Counted from the stretch's first letter, positions 8,063-16,393 are shown. The stretch is 64,000 nt of DNA from Miltoncostaea sp963762825 (GCA_963762825.1 CAVXLZ010000002.1:248001-312000); one strand, 5' to 3'. A program made the numbers and translations. Notes: generated by a model from the sequence alone, not told the origin.

Positions 8063-8907
8063 CGCCCGTAGACGTCGTCGCGCCGGTGCCGCAGCGCCGG
8101 GAGCCGCTCACGGATGTCCGCCATGCGACCGAAGTCGAGGTCCGCGACCGCGATCCCCACCCCGTCGGCCGCCTGAGCCAGGACGACACCCCACGGATCC
8201 ACGATCATGCTCCTGCCGTGCGACACCGTTCCATCGTCGTGGGTGCCCCACTGGTCCGCGGCGACCACGAAGGCCTGGTTCTCGATGGCCCGGGCGCGCA
8301 GGAGCGGCTCCCAGTGGTCGCGCCCCGTGGCCGAGGTGAAGGCGGAGGGGACCGCGAGGATCTCGGCGCCTGCGAGGGTCAGGTGCCGGTAGAGCTCGGG
8401 AAAGCGCAGGTCGTAGCAGACCGACATCCCGATCCGGCGTCCCAGGACGCAGCCGGTGACCACCTCCGCCCCCGGCGCGGTCGCCGCCGATTCGCGGTAG
8501 GCCACCCCGCCGACATCCACGTCGAACATGTGCAGCTTGCGGTACGTCTGCACCACCTCGCCGTCCGTATCGATCAGGAGGCTCGTGTTCCGGGGAAGCC
8601 CGTCGCCGCGATCCTCGATGACGCTCCCTGCGAGAACCGCGACGCCGAGCTCGCGGGCCCATCCGCGCGCCGCGCTGACGGCCGGCCCGTCGAGTGGCTC
8701 GGCACCCTGAAGGGCGCGGGCGCCGTGGATGTAGGGCCACTTCTCGGGGAGCACGATCAGCCGGGCACCGGCCGCCGCGGCGCGCTGCACCAGCGCAGCC
8801 GCGGCCGCGATGTTGGCGCCGCGGTCGGCCGTGCTCGACATCTGGACGGCGGCGACGCGCAGCGCGCTAGGATCGTGCTCGGTAGAGCGAATGTCAGGAG
8901 AGGGCAT
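8059..8907 (-). CDS. Carbon-nitrogen hydrolase (nitrilase family)
   Basis: 282 residues. A cytosolic amidase of the nitrilase superfamily with the full Glu-Lys-Cys triad: E55 in VLPEKWPY, K124 in TYRKLHMFDVD, C164 in GMSVCYDLRFPELYR. These contexts resemble the Nit1/Nit2 group (omega-amidase and deaminated-glutathione amidase, metabolite repair), which is my preferred functional guess. Length fits. The ATG at 8907 shares the CATG palindrome 8905-8908 with the ATG of the divergent NifU-like gene, so the two start codons overlap on opposite strands. An AGGA lies 11 bases upstream. The N-terminal ~14 residues before LRVAAVQM are unusual, so a downstream non-canonical start is possible. Confidence 0.86.
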   Translation of the reverse strand: MPSPDIRSTEHDPSALRVAAVQMSSTADRGANIAAAAALVQRAAAAGARLIVLPEKWPYIHGARALQGAEPLDGPAVSAARGWARELGVAVLAGSVIEDRGDGLPRNTSLLIDTDGEVVQTYRKLHMFDVDVGGVAYRESAATAPGAEVVTGCVLGRRIGMSVCYDLRFPELYRHLTLAGAEILAVPSAFTSATGRDHWEPLLRARAIENQAFVVAADQWGTHDDGTVSHGRSMIVDPWGVVLAQAADGVGIAVADLDFGRMADIRERLPALRHRRDDVYGR

Positions 8908-9139
8908 GTCGGCGGAGATCCTGTCGCAAATCGAGGACGTACTCGAGCAGATCCGCCCGGCGCTGCACGCCGACGGCGGCGATGTCGAGCTGGTGGAGTT
9001 CGATGAGGAGGGCTTCGTCCATCTCACCATGATGGGCTCGTGCGGCGGCTGCCCGATGTCGACCGCCACCCTGACCCTGGGTATCGAAGCCGAGCTCCGA
9101 CGAGCCATTCCCGAGGTGGAGGGCGTCCTCACCGTGTGA
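8906..9139 (+). CDS. NifU-like Fe-S scaffold protein
   Basis: 77 residues, a stand-alone NifU C-terminal domain that binds or delivers [4Fe-4S] clusters. The hallmark CxxC is C46-G-G-C49 in MGSCGGCPMSTATL, preceded by IRPALHADGGDVELV, which is typical of the family. The start at 8906 is chosen because AGGAGA sits 5 bases upstream; an alternative ATG at 8891 would add five residues. It is a likely cluster source for Fe-S enzymes such as the RlmD-type methyltransferase and the UDG-like protein nearby, but this link is only inferred. The repeat array begins 10 bases after its stop. Confidence 0.9.
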   Translation: MSAEILSQIEDVLEQIRPALHADGGDVELVEFDEEGFVHLTMMGSCGGCPMSTATLTLGIEAELRRAIPEVEGVLTV

Positions 9140-9148
9140 GTGGCGCTT

Positions 9149-9751
9149 GCGCACTGAGGGCCCTCTTGGCGGGGCCCTCAGGGCGGCAAATCCGCCCTGG
9201 CCGGGCGGATTTGCAGACCGCCGGTAAGGAGCCTCCGGCTCATCAAAGACCGGCGGGACGAGCGTCAAGCCCCGCCTCAAGTCGCGAAAACGACACGCTT
9301 TGACGTGCTTTTTCCGGTCCGCGCCCCGGGCGAAGCCCGGAGGACCGGTCCGCAAAATGGCCCCGGCCAGGGCGGATTTGCAGACCGCCGGTAAGGAGCC
9401 TCCGGCTCACAACAGACCGGCGGGACAAGCGTCAAGCCCCGGAACGAGCCACGGCAGTACACGCTTTGACCCGCCCTTTCCGGTCCGCGCCCCGGGCGAA
9501 GCCCGGAGGACCGGTCCGCAAAATGGCCCCGGCCAGGGCGGATTTGCAGACCGCCGGTAAGGAGCCTCCGGCTCACAACAGACCGGCGGGACAAGCGTCA
9601 AGCCCCGGAACGAGCCACGGCAGTACACGCTTTGACCCGCCCTTTCCGGTCCGCGCCCCGGGCGAAGCCCGGAGGACCGGTCCGCAAAATGGCCCCGGCC
9701 AGGGGCCGTTTTGCCGCCCTGAGCGCCCCGCAAAGAGGGCGCTCAGTGCGT
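9149..9751. repeat. 166-bp tandem hairpin array (element A1)
   Basis: A ~600-bp array. The GATTTGCAGACCGCCGG landmark recurs at 9208, 9375 and 9541 (spacings 167 and 166). The two ends are imperfect inverted copies of each other (~9149-9218 and ~9680-9751). Each end has an outer hairpin (GAGGGCCC/GGGCCCTC, about 9157-9180; GAGCGCCC/GGGCGCTC at 9721-9744) and an inner hairpin of form GCAAA...TGGCC...TTTGC. Internal units carry a nested hairpin, outer stem CCGGTCC/GGACCGG and inner stem CCGGGC-GAA-GCCCGG. No U-tract follows, so these are not classical intrinsic terminators. It fills the nfu-tRNA gap. Open frames through it are produced by the repeat and are not genes. Confidence 0.9.
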
Positions 9752-9793
9752 CAACGCACGATCGGATACCATGCCCCGACGTCGTCACGGCGG

Positions 9794-9867
9794 CGGGGTG
9801 TGGCGCAGCTTGGTAGCGCGCTCCGTTCGGGTCGGAGAGGTCCCCGGTTCAAATCCGGGCACCCCGA
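9794..9867 (+). tRNA. tRNA-Pro (anticodon CGG)
   Basis: A 74-nt cloverleaf. The acceptor CGGGGTG pairs with CACCCCG, discriminator A at 9867. The D-arm contains GCGCAGCTTGGTAGCGC. The anticodon stem CTCCG/CGGAG (9821-9825, 9833-9837) encloses loop TTCGGGT with anticodon CGG at 9828-9830. The T-arm is CCCCGG-TTCAAAT-CCGGGC-like. The 3' CCA is not encoded (TTG follows). It reads proline CCG, a frequent codon in this high-GC genome. It lies 42 bp after the repeat array. Confidence 0.95.
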
Positions 9868-9940
9868 TTGAGATGAGGTGGGGCCGCCCTGGCCGATCGG
9901 GCGGCTCGCCCAATTCCTGGTTACGCTGGTCGTTCGGGGG

Positions 9941-9970
9941 TTGTTGCAAAGTCGTTACCCAGGGTACGGT
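9941..9970 (+). promoter_or_regulatory. Candidate promoter for the PAP2 gene
   Basis: TTGTTG (9941-9946) and TACGGT (9965-9970) are separated by 18 bases and lie 36 bases upstream of the ATG at 10006. This matches a housekeeping sigma-70-type layout only moderately. Confidence 0.35.
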
Positions 9971-10005
9971 CTTGCCACGCCTCACCCCCGTCGTGAGGCC
10001 CCACG

Positions 10006-10863
10006 ATGCCCGTAACGTCTCCTCCCCACACCAGCAGTCGCCCGTCGAATTCGACGCTGAGCGCCCCTGAGACGGCAGTGGTGGCGGGCGGTCGTGGCGC
10101 TGCGGTGATCCATTGGTGTCGCCGGCCTTTTGCCGCACGCCCCTGGCTCTTTGAGGTGGCGATCTTCGCGGCGGCGCTGGTCTTCTACCAGGCGTCGCGC
10201 GCGCTGGTCATCGGCAAGCCCTCGACCGCTTTCGAGAACGCAGCCGGGATCATCAACTGGGAGAAGGGCTCCGGCCTGTTCGTGGAGACGACCATCCAGC
10301 AGTGGGTGCTCAACCACATCCAGGTCACCGAGGCGCTCAACTACTTCTACCTCTACGGGCATTGGACGATCACGCCCCTGTTCTTCGTCTGGCTGTACAA
10401 GCGCCGGCAGCGGGTCTACCCCTACGTGCGCAACGCCTTCCTGCTGGCCAACGCGATCGCCCTCTCGGTCTTCATGGTCTACCCGGTGGCCCCACCGCGC
10501 CTGGCCGGTGCGGGTGAGGGATTCGTCGACACGCTCCACCAGATCAGCGACATCGACCTCCACACGGGTGTGTTCTCCGGGTGGTTCAACCCCCACGCCG
10601 CCGTCCCCTCGATGCACTTCGGATACGCCGTGATGATCGGGGTCGTCGGACTGGTGCTCGTGCGCTCGTGGCCTCTGCGGCTGTTGGCCATCGCCTACCC
10701 GGTCGTGGTCTTCATCACGATCACCGGGACGGCCAACCACTACATCCTCGACTCCGTGGCGGGGGGCTTCGTGGTCGCGATCGGCTTCGTCGGGGTCTGG
10801 GTCTGGATGTCGGCCCGCGGCTCACTCGTCCCGACGCAGGCGAGGATTCGCCGGACCCACTAG
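10006..10863 (+). CDS. PAP2-family membrane phosphatase / IPC synthase-like
   Basis: 285 residues with about six hydrophobic helices. PAP2 active-site motifs: PSMHFGY with H204, and ITGTANHYILD with H245 and D249, the phosphate-transfer His and its Asp partner. The classical first KxxxxxxRP motif is not obvious. This is common in the Aur1/inositol-phosphorylceramide synthase-like branch, whose members transfer or remove lipid phosphate groups at the membrane. In an actinobacterium this could act on an inositol or isoprenoid phospholipid, but the substrate is unknown. A short GAGG precedes the ATG. The gene is monocistronic and downstream of tRNA-Pro. Confidence 0.82.
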   Translation: MPVTSPPHTSSRPSNSTLSAPETAVVAGGRGAAVIHWCRRPFAARPWLFEVAIFAAALVFYQASRALVIGKPSTAFENAAGIINWEKGSGLFVETTIQQWVLNHIQVTEALNYFYLYGHWTITPLFFVWLYKRRQRVYPYVRNAFLLANAIALSVFMVYPVAPPRLAGAGEGFVDTLHQISDIDLHTGVFSGWFNPHAAVPSMHFGYAVMIGVVGLVLVRSWPLRLLAIAYPVVVFITITGTANHYILDSVAGGFVVAIGFVGVWVWMSARGSLVPTQARIRRTH

Positions 10864-10924
10864 TCGTTCGGCGTTGCGCATCACCCGCGCCGTCCGTGCT
10901 GTCCGCACCGAGCGGATAGCGTGA

Positions 10925-10953
10925 TTGACAATGCGCTCTCACAGGTCCATAAC
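10925..10953 (+). promoter_or_regulatory. Candidate sigma-70-type promoter upstream of the HTH gene
   Basis: A perfect -35 TTGACA (10925-10930), 17-base spacer, and CATAAC (10948-10953) as -10. It lies 127 bases before the GTG at 11081. The 218-bp gap 10864-11080 otherwise shows no gene. Confidence 0.45.
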
Positions 10954-11080
10954 CCCGGGTACATGGACGCGCGAATCCTCGGCCTCAGGGCCTGAAACCC
11001 CGGTTCGCAATGACCCGTCCCCAGCCACCTTCCCGTCGGCTGGCCGATGAGCGGGTCTCCCCTACATCGAGGAGGTCGTC

Positions 11081-11278
11081 GTGGCGAATCACCTCACTCC
11101 GGACGAGCTGTCCGAGGCGCTTGGCCTTGCCCGCAAGCAGGTCGTGCGCCTCTGCGTCGAGACGTCCGTACCGATCTACAACGGGCGCATCGACAAGACG
11201 CTCTTCCTGAAATCGGTGATCGCCGCCGGCCACCGGCTGCCAGAGGAGGCGGAGGACCTGCTCCTGGCGACGGCCTAG
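11081..11278 (+). CDS. Small helix-turn-helix protein
   Basis: 65 residues from a GTG with a strong GAGGAGG ribosome-binding site 6 bases upstream. The sequence LTPDELSEALGLARKQVVRL followed by VPIYNGRIDKTLFLKSVIAAG has the order of an excisionase/MerR-type winged helix-turn-helix (helix, turn, recognition helix, small wing). A DNA-binding regulatory role is inferred. No integrase or phage gene is nearby, so excisionase function is unlikely. It directly precedes the PBP4-type peptidase gene and may be cotranscribed with it. Confidence 0.72.
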   Translation: MANHLTPDELSEALGLARKQVVRLCVETSVPIYNGRIDKTLFLKSVIAAGHRLPEEAEDLLLATA

Positions 11279-11331
11279 CCGCCCGCCGACCCGGCCTCCC
11301 GGCCGCGGCCGCGCTTCTCGTCGTCGCGGCC

Positions 11332-12570
11332 GTGGCCGGCGCCACCGCCCCCGGAGCCGTCGGGGCTCCAGGCGCCGTCCAGAGGGAGATCACGGCCTGG
11401 TCCGCATCCCATCCGGAGACCTCGGCCTTGGTGTGGCGCCTCGACCCGCTGGCCGCGCCGGCCCCCGTCGGAGGATTCCGCCCCGACACGGCGCGCATCC
11501 CCGCATCGACGATGAAGTTGGTCACCAGCGCGGGCGCGCTGCTCCAGCTCGGGCCGACGTTCCGGTTCTCGACCCGCCTCCTCGCCGCAAAGGGGGCCAC
11601 CCGGGTTGGACGGACACTCGTCGGGCGGGTCTACCTCCAAGGCGCCGGCGACCCGATGCTCGCGACGCGCTCGTACGCGGGTCGGTACCTCGCCGGGCGA
11701 GGGACCGCGATCTCCGATCTGGCGCGACCGGTGCGCGCGAAGGGCATCCGCCTGGTGCGCGGCCCCCTCATCGCGGACGAGCGGCTCTTCGACTCCCGGC
11801 GCCTCGGTCCGGGATGGCCGTCGTACTACAGCGCCTACGCGTCCCCGCTGTCAGGCCTCATCACCAACCAGAACTTCAGCGGCAACCGTCGCTCGGCGTA
11901 CGTGACCAGCCCGGCCCTCGCGGCGGCGAAGCGCATCAGGGCCGCCCTGAAGGGGTTCGGTGTCTCGCAGGTGGGCGGCGTAGCGCGGGGCGTCACCCCG
12001 GCGACGGCGCGGCCGATCGGTACGGCCACCTCGCCGCCCCTCCCGACGATCCTCCGTGCGATGAACCTGGAGAGCGACAACTTCATCGCCGAAACGCTCG
12101 CCAAGGACATCGGCGCGTACGGGACCGGCCGAGGCAGCACTCGGGCCGGGACGGCGCGCACGCACGAGCTCCTCAGTGGCCGCGGCGTCCTCGGCCCGAC
12201 CGATCGGCTCGTCGATGGCTCGGGGCTCTCGCGCTCCAACCGGCTGGCCGCAACCTCCCTCGTGAAGCTGATCGCCGATGCCGACCGGGATCCGACCTGG
12301 GGAACCGCCCTGATCTCCTCGCTCGCGCAGGGCGGGCAGGGCACTCTGGTGCGCCGGTTCGTCAGCGGCCCGGCCACCAAGCGCGTGCGCGCGAAGACCG
12401 GCTACCTGAACGGCGTGAGCGCGATCGCCGGCCGGGTCGTCAGCCGCGGTGGTCGGCGCTACGCCTTCGCGCTCCTCATGAACACCACCGACATCACCGG
12501 GGCGCGCGCGACCCAGGACCGTGTGGTGACGCTGCTCGCAGCGGGATCCGAGGACCCTCCCCGGTCCTGA
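11332..12570 (+). CDS. dacB: D-alanyl-D-alanine carboxypeptidase, PBP4 (S13) family
   Basis: Periplasmic or extracellular serine peptidase trimming peptidoglycan. The S13 triad is visible: ASTMKLVTSA (SxxK, Ser codon at 11506), LESDNFIAETLAKD (SxN) and RAKTGYLNG (KTG). VDGSGLSRSN and the YAFALLMN ending are also typical. The frame continues upstream of the GTG at 11332 through a hydrophobic stretch (LPAAAALLVVAAVAG, from ~11299) that looks like a signal peptide. No ATG, GTG or TTG starts that stretch before 11047, where the frame overlaps the HTH gene. The true start is therefore unresolved: a missed base, a rare start codon, or a long fusion are possible. Only the GTG coordinate is given here. 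Confidence 0.82.
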   Translation: MAGATAPGAVGAPGAVQREITAWSASHPETSALVWRLDPLAAPAPVGGFRPDTARIPASTMKLVTSAGALLQLGPTFRFSTRLLAAKGATRVGRTLVGRVYLQGAGDPMLATRSYAGRYLAGRGTAISDLARPVRAKGIRLVRGPLIADERLFDSRRLGPGWPSYYSAYASPLSGLITNQNFSGNRRSAYVTSPALAAAKRIRAALKGFGVSQVGGVARGVTPATARPIGTATSPPLPTILRAMNLESDNFIAETLAKDIGAYGTGRGSTRAGTARTHELLSGRGVLGPTDRLVDGSGLSRSNRLAATSLVKLIADADRDPTWGTALISSLAQGGQGTLVRRFVSGPATKRVRAKTGYLNGVSAIAGRVVSRGGRRYAFALLMNTTDITGARATQDRVVTLLAAGSEDPPRS

Positions 12571-12585
12571 CCGGGCTTCGGGCAC

Positions 12586-14649
12586 TCACTCGGGTGGAGT
12601 GCCGTCGGGCGGCGGGGAGCGACCGGCGAGAACCTCCAGGAAGGCGTCCTCGTCGATCACCGGGACCCCGGCCGCCGTGGCCTTCTGGAGCTTGGAGCCG
12701 GGGTCGGCGCCCGCGACCACGAACGAGGTCGCGCGGCTGACCGATCCGGTCACCTTTCCGCCTGCCTCGATCACGGCGCGGCGGGCATCGTCGCGCGTGA
12801 AGGATCCGAGCCCTCCGGTGATGACCACCGTGAGACCCGACAGCGGACCCTCCGCGGGAGCCTCCGAGACGTCCGCGTGCATGGTCAGCCCCGCGGCCCG
12901 GAGCCGCTCGAGGAGCTCACGGTTCGCCTCCGATGAGAGGAACTCCATCACGGATTCGGCCACAACGGGCCCCACGCCCTCAGCCCGGGCGAGGATCTCG
13001 CCGTCGGCGGACAGCAGCGCGTCGAGCGACGGCACGACCGCGGCGATCGCATCGGCCGTGACATCCCCGACATGTCGGATCCCGAGACCGTAGAGCACAC
13101 GCGACCACGGCCGCTTCGCCGATGCCTGGATCGCGGCGAGGAGGTTGTCCACCGACACGTCCTTGAAGCCCTCCATCGCGGTCAGCCGGTCGCGATGGAG
13201 GTGGAGGTCGTAGACGTCAGCGAAGCTCGACAGCAGGCCCGCCTCGAAGAAGCGTGCGATGGTCTTCTCGCCGAGCCCCTCGATGTCCATCGCGCCGCGC
13301 GACGCGAAGTGGAAGAGCCCCTGCTGGATCTGGGCCGGGCAGGAGCGATTGGGGCAGCGGATCTGCACCTCGCCGGGCGGCTGCACGACGGAGGTCCCAC
13401 ACGAGGGACAACGGTCCGGCATCGACCACGGCCGCTCGGCGCCGGTGCGCTCCTGGGTGAGCGGCCCGACCACCTGGGGGATCACGTCTCCCGCGCGCTG
13501 CACGATGACCCGGTCACCGACGAGGAGGCCCTTGCGCGCGACGTCCTCCTGGTTGTGGAGGGTGGCGAGGCGGACAGTGGCGCCTCCCACCGAGACGGGT
13601 TCGAGGACGGCGAACGGCACCAGCGCCCCGGTGCGTCCGACGCTCACCATGATCTCGTTGAGCGTCGTCACGGCCGTCGTCGGGGCGAACTTGTAGGCGA
13701 TCGCCCACCGTGGGGCCCGCCCCACGGACCCGAGCCGGTCCTGCACCTCGACCTCGTCGATCTTGACGACCGCGCCGTCGATGTCGAAGTCGACCGACCC
13801 GCGCCGTCCCTCCCACCGCTCGCACTCTGCCTGGACCTCGTCGATGCTCCCCACCACCCGGATGTCGCGGTTCACCCGCATCCCGACCGAACGCAGCCAG
13901 GAGAGGGCGGCGGACTGGGACTCCAGCTCCAGCCCCTCCGCGTACCCCACCCCGTAGCACCAGATCGAAAGGGGTCTCTCGGCGGTGGATGCGGGATCGA
14001 GCTGGCGCAGGCTCCCGGCCGCCGAGTTCCGCGGGTTGGCGAACGTCGCCAGCCCGGCCTCGGCCCGGGTGGCGTTCAGCTCGGCGAAGGCGGCGAGCGG
14101 CAGGTAGACCTCCCCGCGCACCTCCACCACCGGTGGCGCCTCCTGCCCCTCGGGCAGCCTCAACCGCTGCGGTATCGCGCGAATGGTCCTCAGGTTGGCG
14201 GTGACATCCTCGCCGACCACCCCGTCTCCGCGCGTCGCGCCCTGAACGAACCGGCCGTCCTCGTAGGTGAGCGCGATCGCCAGGCCATCGATCTTCGGCT
14301 CCACGACGAAGCCGACCTCGCGCCCTCCGAGACCCTCCTGCTCCATCACGCTGCGCACGCGACGGAACCACGCGGTCAGCTCGCCGGCGCCGCGGGCGTT
14401 GGCGAGGCTGAGCATCGGCCGGCGGTGGGCGACGGGGGCGAACCGTGCGGATGGGGCCGCCCCCACGCGCTGCGTGGGCGAGTCGGGCGACAGCAGCGAG
14501 GGATCGGCGGCCTCCAGGGCCTGGAGCTCGCGCATCCAGTCGTCGTAGACGGCGTCCTCGACGGTGGGCTGATCGAGGACGTAGTAGGCATGGTTCGCGT
14601 CGTCGATGAGCACGCGCAGATCGGCCACGCGCTCGGCGGCGGAGCTCAC
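12586..14649 (-). CDS. ligA: NAD-dependent DNA ligase
   Basis: 687 residues from the GTG at 14649, one base after the stop of the HAD gene. Seals nicks in replication and repair using NAD+. Domains in order: Ia NAD-binding region (HAYYVLDQPTVEDAVYDDW), adenylation domain with the nucleotidyl-Lys K119 in EPKIDGLA, OB fold, a four-Cys zinc finger (CPSCG...CPNRSC), helix-hairpin-helix repeats, and a C-terminal BRCT domain (LSGLTVVITGGLGSFTRDDA). All normal parts are present and length matches. It is the last gene of a five-gene minus-strand run. Confidence 0.95.
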   Translation of the reverse strand: MSSAAERVADLRVLIDDANHAYYVLDQPTVEDAVYDDWMRELQALEAADPSLLSPDSPTQRVGAAPSARFAPVAHRRPMLSLANARGAGELTAWFRRVRSVMEQEGLGGREVGFVVEPKIDGLAIALTYEDGRFVQGATRGDGVVGEDVTANLRTIRAIPQRLRLPEGQEAPPVVEVRGEVYLPLAAFAELNATRAEAGLATFANPRNSAAGSLRQLDPASTAERPLSIWCYGVGYAEGLELESQSAALSWLRSVGMRVNRDIRVVGSIDEVQAECERWEGRRGSVDFDIDGAVVKIDEVEVQDRLGSVGRAPRWAIAYKFAPTTAVTTLNEIMVSVGRTGALVPFAVLEPVSVGGATVRLATLHNQEDVARKGLLVGDRVIVQRAGDVIPQVVGPLTQERTGAERPWSMPDRCPSCGTSVVQPPGEVQIRCPNRSCPAQIQQGLFHFASRGAMDIEGLGEKTIARFFEAGLLSSFADVYDLHLHRDRLTAMEGFKDVSVDNLLAAIQASAKRPWSRVLYGLGIRHVGDVTADAIAAVVPSLDALLSADGEILARAEGVGPVVAESVMEFLSSEANRELLERLRAAGLTMHADVSEAPAEGPLSGLTVVITGGLGSFTRDDARRAVIEAGGKVTGSVSRATSFVVAGADPGSKLQKATAAGVPVIDEDAFLEVLAGRSPPPDGTPPE

Positions 14650-14650
14650 G

Positions 14651-15301
14651 TCAGACGCCCTCGAGGCACATCCGCAGGAGGTCGGCCGGCGTCTCGGCGA
14701 GGGCGTCGGGGCCCTCGCCCTCCAGGGCATCGCGCGAGAAGAAGCCCCACGGCACGGCGATCGTAGACACACCGGCCGCGCGACCGGCCTGGAGGTCGAA
14801 GGGGGCGTCGCCGACGTAGCAGGCGCCGTCAGGGCCGGCGCCGAGGCGTGCGAGGCACTCGAGGAGTGGTGCGGGGTCGGGCTTGTGGCGTTCGCTGTCC
14901 TCGGCCGCGATCACGACATCGAAGAGCTGACGCAGGGAGGGGAGCACGCCCCACGCGAGGTCCACCGCGTCACGGCTCTTTGACGTCACGATCCCGAGGC
15001 GCCGACCGGCCGCCCGCATCGCGGTCAGGATCTCCTCGATGCCCTCGTAGGCGACGAGGAGCTCCGCCGTGTGGGCGTGGTTCCAGACCCGGTAGACGTC
15101 GTAGAGCTCGTCGGCGCGCTCCGCATCGAAGACCGCCATCTGCTCGAGGAGCGGTCGTCCGACGTTGGCCACGAGCCGCTCGTCGGTCCACTCCTGCCCG
15201 AGCACGGTGCGGACGGCGTGCCGGTGGGACTCCCTGATCAGCGCCACCGAGTCGATGACGGTGCCGTCGAGATCCAGCAGGATCGGGTCGAAGCCGCTCA
15301 C
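14651..15301 (-). CDS. HAD-family phosphatase (phosphoglycolate phosphatase-like)
   Basis: 216 residues from a GTG that overlaps the surE stop (GTGA, 15298-15301). HAD motifs: I LLDLDGTVIDS (D10 nucleophile, D12), II GIVTSKSRD, III KPDPAPL with the Lys, IV YVGDAPFDLQAGRAAG. The helical cap domain between motifs I and II is the Gph/PpaX type. Likely substrates are 2-phosphoglycolate, pyrophosphate or another small phosphate ester. Clustering with surE, another phosphatase, suggests metabolite-phosphate housekeeping. Confidence 0.87.
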   Translation of the reverse strand: MSGFDPILLDLDGTVIDSVALIRESHRHAVRTVLGQEWTDERLVANVGRPLLEQMAVFDAERADELYDVYRVWNHAHTAELLVAYEGIEEILTAMRAAGRRLGIVTSKSRDAVDLAWGVLPSLRQLFDVVIAAEDSERHKPDPAPLLECLARLGAGPDGACYVGDAPFDLQAGRAAGVSTIAVPWGFFSRDALEGEGPDALAETPADLLRMCLEGV

Positions 15302-16119
15302 GGGGCGCTTCCGAGGTCCCCGGAACCGACCAGATCGGCGAGAGACATGCGCTCCAGGTGATCCATCCTCCCGATGTCCGTGAGGTCGAAATGCATCGGC
15401 GTGACCGAGATCTCGCCTGCCTCGAGCGCCTCGAAGTCGGTGCCCGGCTCGCCTTGATAGGAGGCATCGCCACCGTAGATGGTGAACCGGCGACGCGTTC
15501 CCTCGGTCGAGACAAGGGTGAGCTCGTCGTTGTAGACGCGTCGGCCGAGCCGCGTCACGCGGGCTCCACGGATCCCCTCGGGAGCGCACCCGGGTCCGTT
15601 GACGTTCAGGATCATCCGCGGTGGGAAATCCGGCTCGAGCACCCTCGGCACGAGACGCGCCGCGAAGGATGCGACCCCACGGAAGTCATAGGCGCCACCG
15701 TCCCACTGATCGGCGGCCGGATCGATCGTCTGTGCCGAGACCGCGATGGCGGGCCAGCCGAGGAGCACACCCTCGAGGGCCGCGGCCACCGTGCCCGAGT
15801 AGGTGACGTCATCGCCGAGGTTCACCCCGAGGTTGATGCCGCTCACGATCACGTCGGGCGTCCTGCCGAGCAGCCCGAGCATGGCGAAGCGCACGCAGTT
15901 GACCGGGGTTCCGTCGGTGGCGAAGGCAGGAGAGCCATCGGCAAGGCTCACCTCTTCGACATGCAAGGGGTTGTGGATCGTGATGCCCCGGCCGATTGCG
16001 CTGCGATTGGAGTCTGGGGCGATGACGCTGATGCTCCCATAGGGCTCGAGGGCCGTCTTCAGGGCGAGGAGGCCCGGCGATGAGACGCCATCGTCGTTCG
16101 TCACCAGGATGTGGGTCAC
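15298..16119 (-). CDS. surE: 5'/3'-nucleotidase SurE
   Basis: 273 residues from a GTG overlapping the stop of the LapA-like gene by 4 bases. Metal-dependent nucleoside monophosphate phosphatase of stationary-phase survival. Hallmarks: ILVTNDDGVSSPGL (D9, D10), APDSNRSAIG, TDGTPVNCVRFA and VSGINLGVNLGDDVTYSGTV, together making the metal and phosphate site. The C-terminal ISVTPMHFDLTD is the usual SurE ending. The length is typical. It is third in the aminotransferase-LapA-surE-HAD-ligA run, where every junction is a short overlap or a gap of at most 5 bases. Confidence 0.95.
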   Translation of the reverse strand: MTHILVTNDDGVSSPGLLALKTALEPYGSISVIAPDSNRSAIGRGITIHNPLHVEEVSLADGSPAFATDGTPVNCVRFAMLGLLGRTPDVIVSGINLGVNLGDDVTYSGTVAAALEGVLLGWPAIAVSAQTIDPAADQWDGGAYDFRGVASFAARLVPRVLEPDFPPRMILNVNGPGCAPEGIRGARVTRLGRRVYNDELTLVSTEGTRRRFTIYGGDASYQGEPGTDFEALEAGEISVTPMHFDLTDIGRMDHLERMSLADLVGSGDLGSAP

Positions 16120-16388
16120 CGATCGCCCCGGAAGAAGCGTGTCCGGACGAGCCGGGCGATCGCGAGCCCGGCGATCGCGCCGGCGACAGCCGAGAGGACC
16201 ATGACCCAGATCAACGATATCTCGGCCGAGAAGAAGACGAAGGAGACGCGCACCGATCCGGAGTTCTCCACGATGAAGAGGAGGGCGAGGCTCCCGATCA
16301 GCACCAGGGCGCCCACGAGGGCGATCTGGTGCACCTGGCGCTCGTCCATGCCGGAGCGGTCCGGGGGGTCGTCGTCCGGCGCCGCCAT
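16116..16388 (-). CDS. LapA-domain small membrane protein
   Basis: 90 residues with a short charged N-terminus (MAAPDDDPPDRSG) and two hydrophobic helices: IALVGALVLIGSLALLFIVE and LIWVMVLSAVAGAIAGLAIA. They are separated by the ENSGSVRVSFVFFSAEISL segment typical of LapA (DUF1049) proteins. It ends with a basic cytoplasmic tail (RLVRTRFFRGDR). LapA proteins are implicated in envelope assembly in proteobacteria; the role in actinobacteria is unclear. It is tightly placed 5 bases after the aminotransferase gene and overlaps surE. Confidence 0.78.
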   Translation of the reverse strand: MAAPDDDPPDRSGMDERQVHQIALVGALVLIGSLALLFIVENSGSVRVSFVFFSAEISLIWVMVLSAVAGAIAGLAIARLVRTRFFRGDR

Positions 16389-16393
16389 CAGCC

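Noticed and set aside
9149..9751. CRISPR array
   Set aside because: The whole 166-bp unit repeats, with no unique spacers of uniform length and no cas genes.
11081..11278. Phage excisionase
   Set aside because: The HTH pattern fits, but no integrase, attachment site or other phage gene is nearby.
13072..14766. 564-codon plus-strand frame opposite ligA
   Set aside because: Antisense to a full set of ligase motifs; composition is that of a shadow frame.
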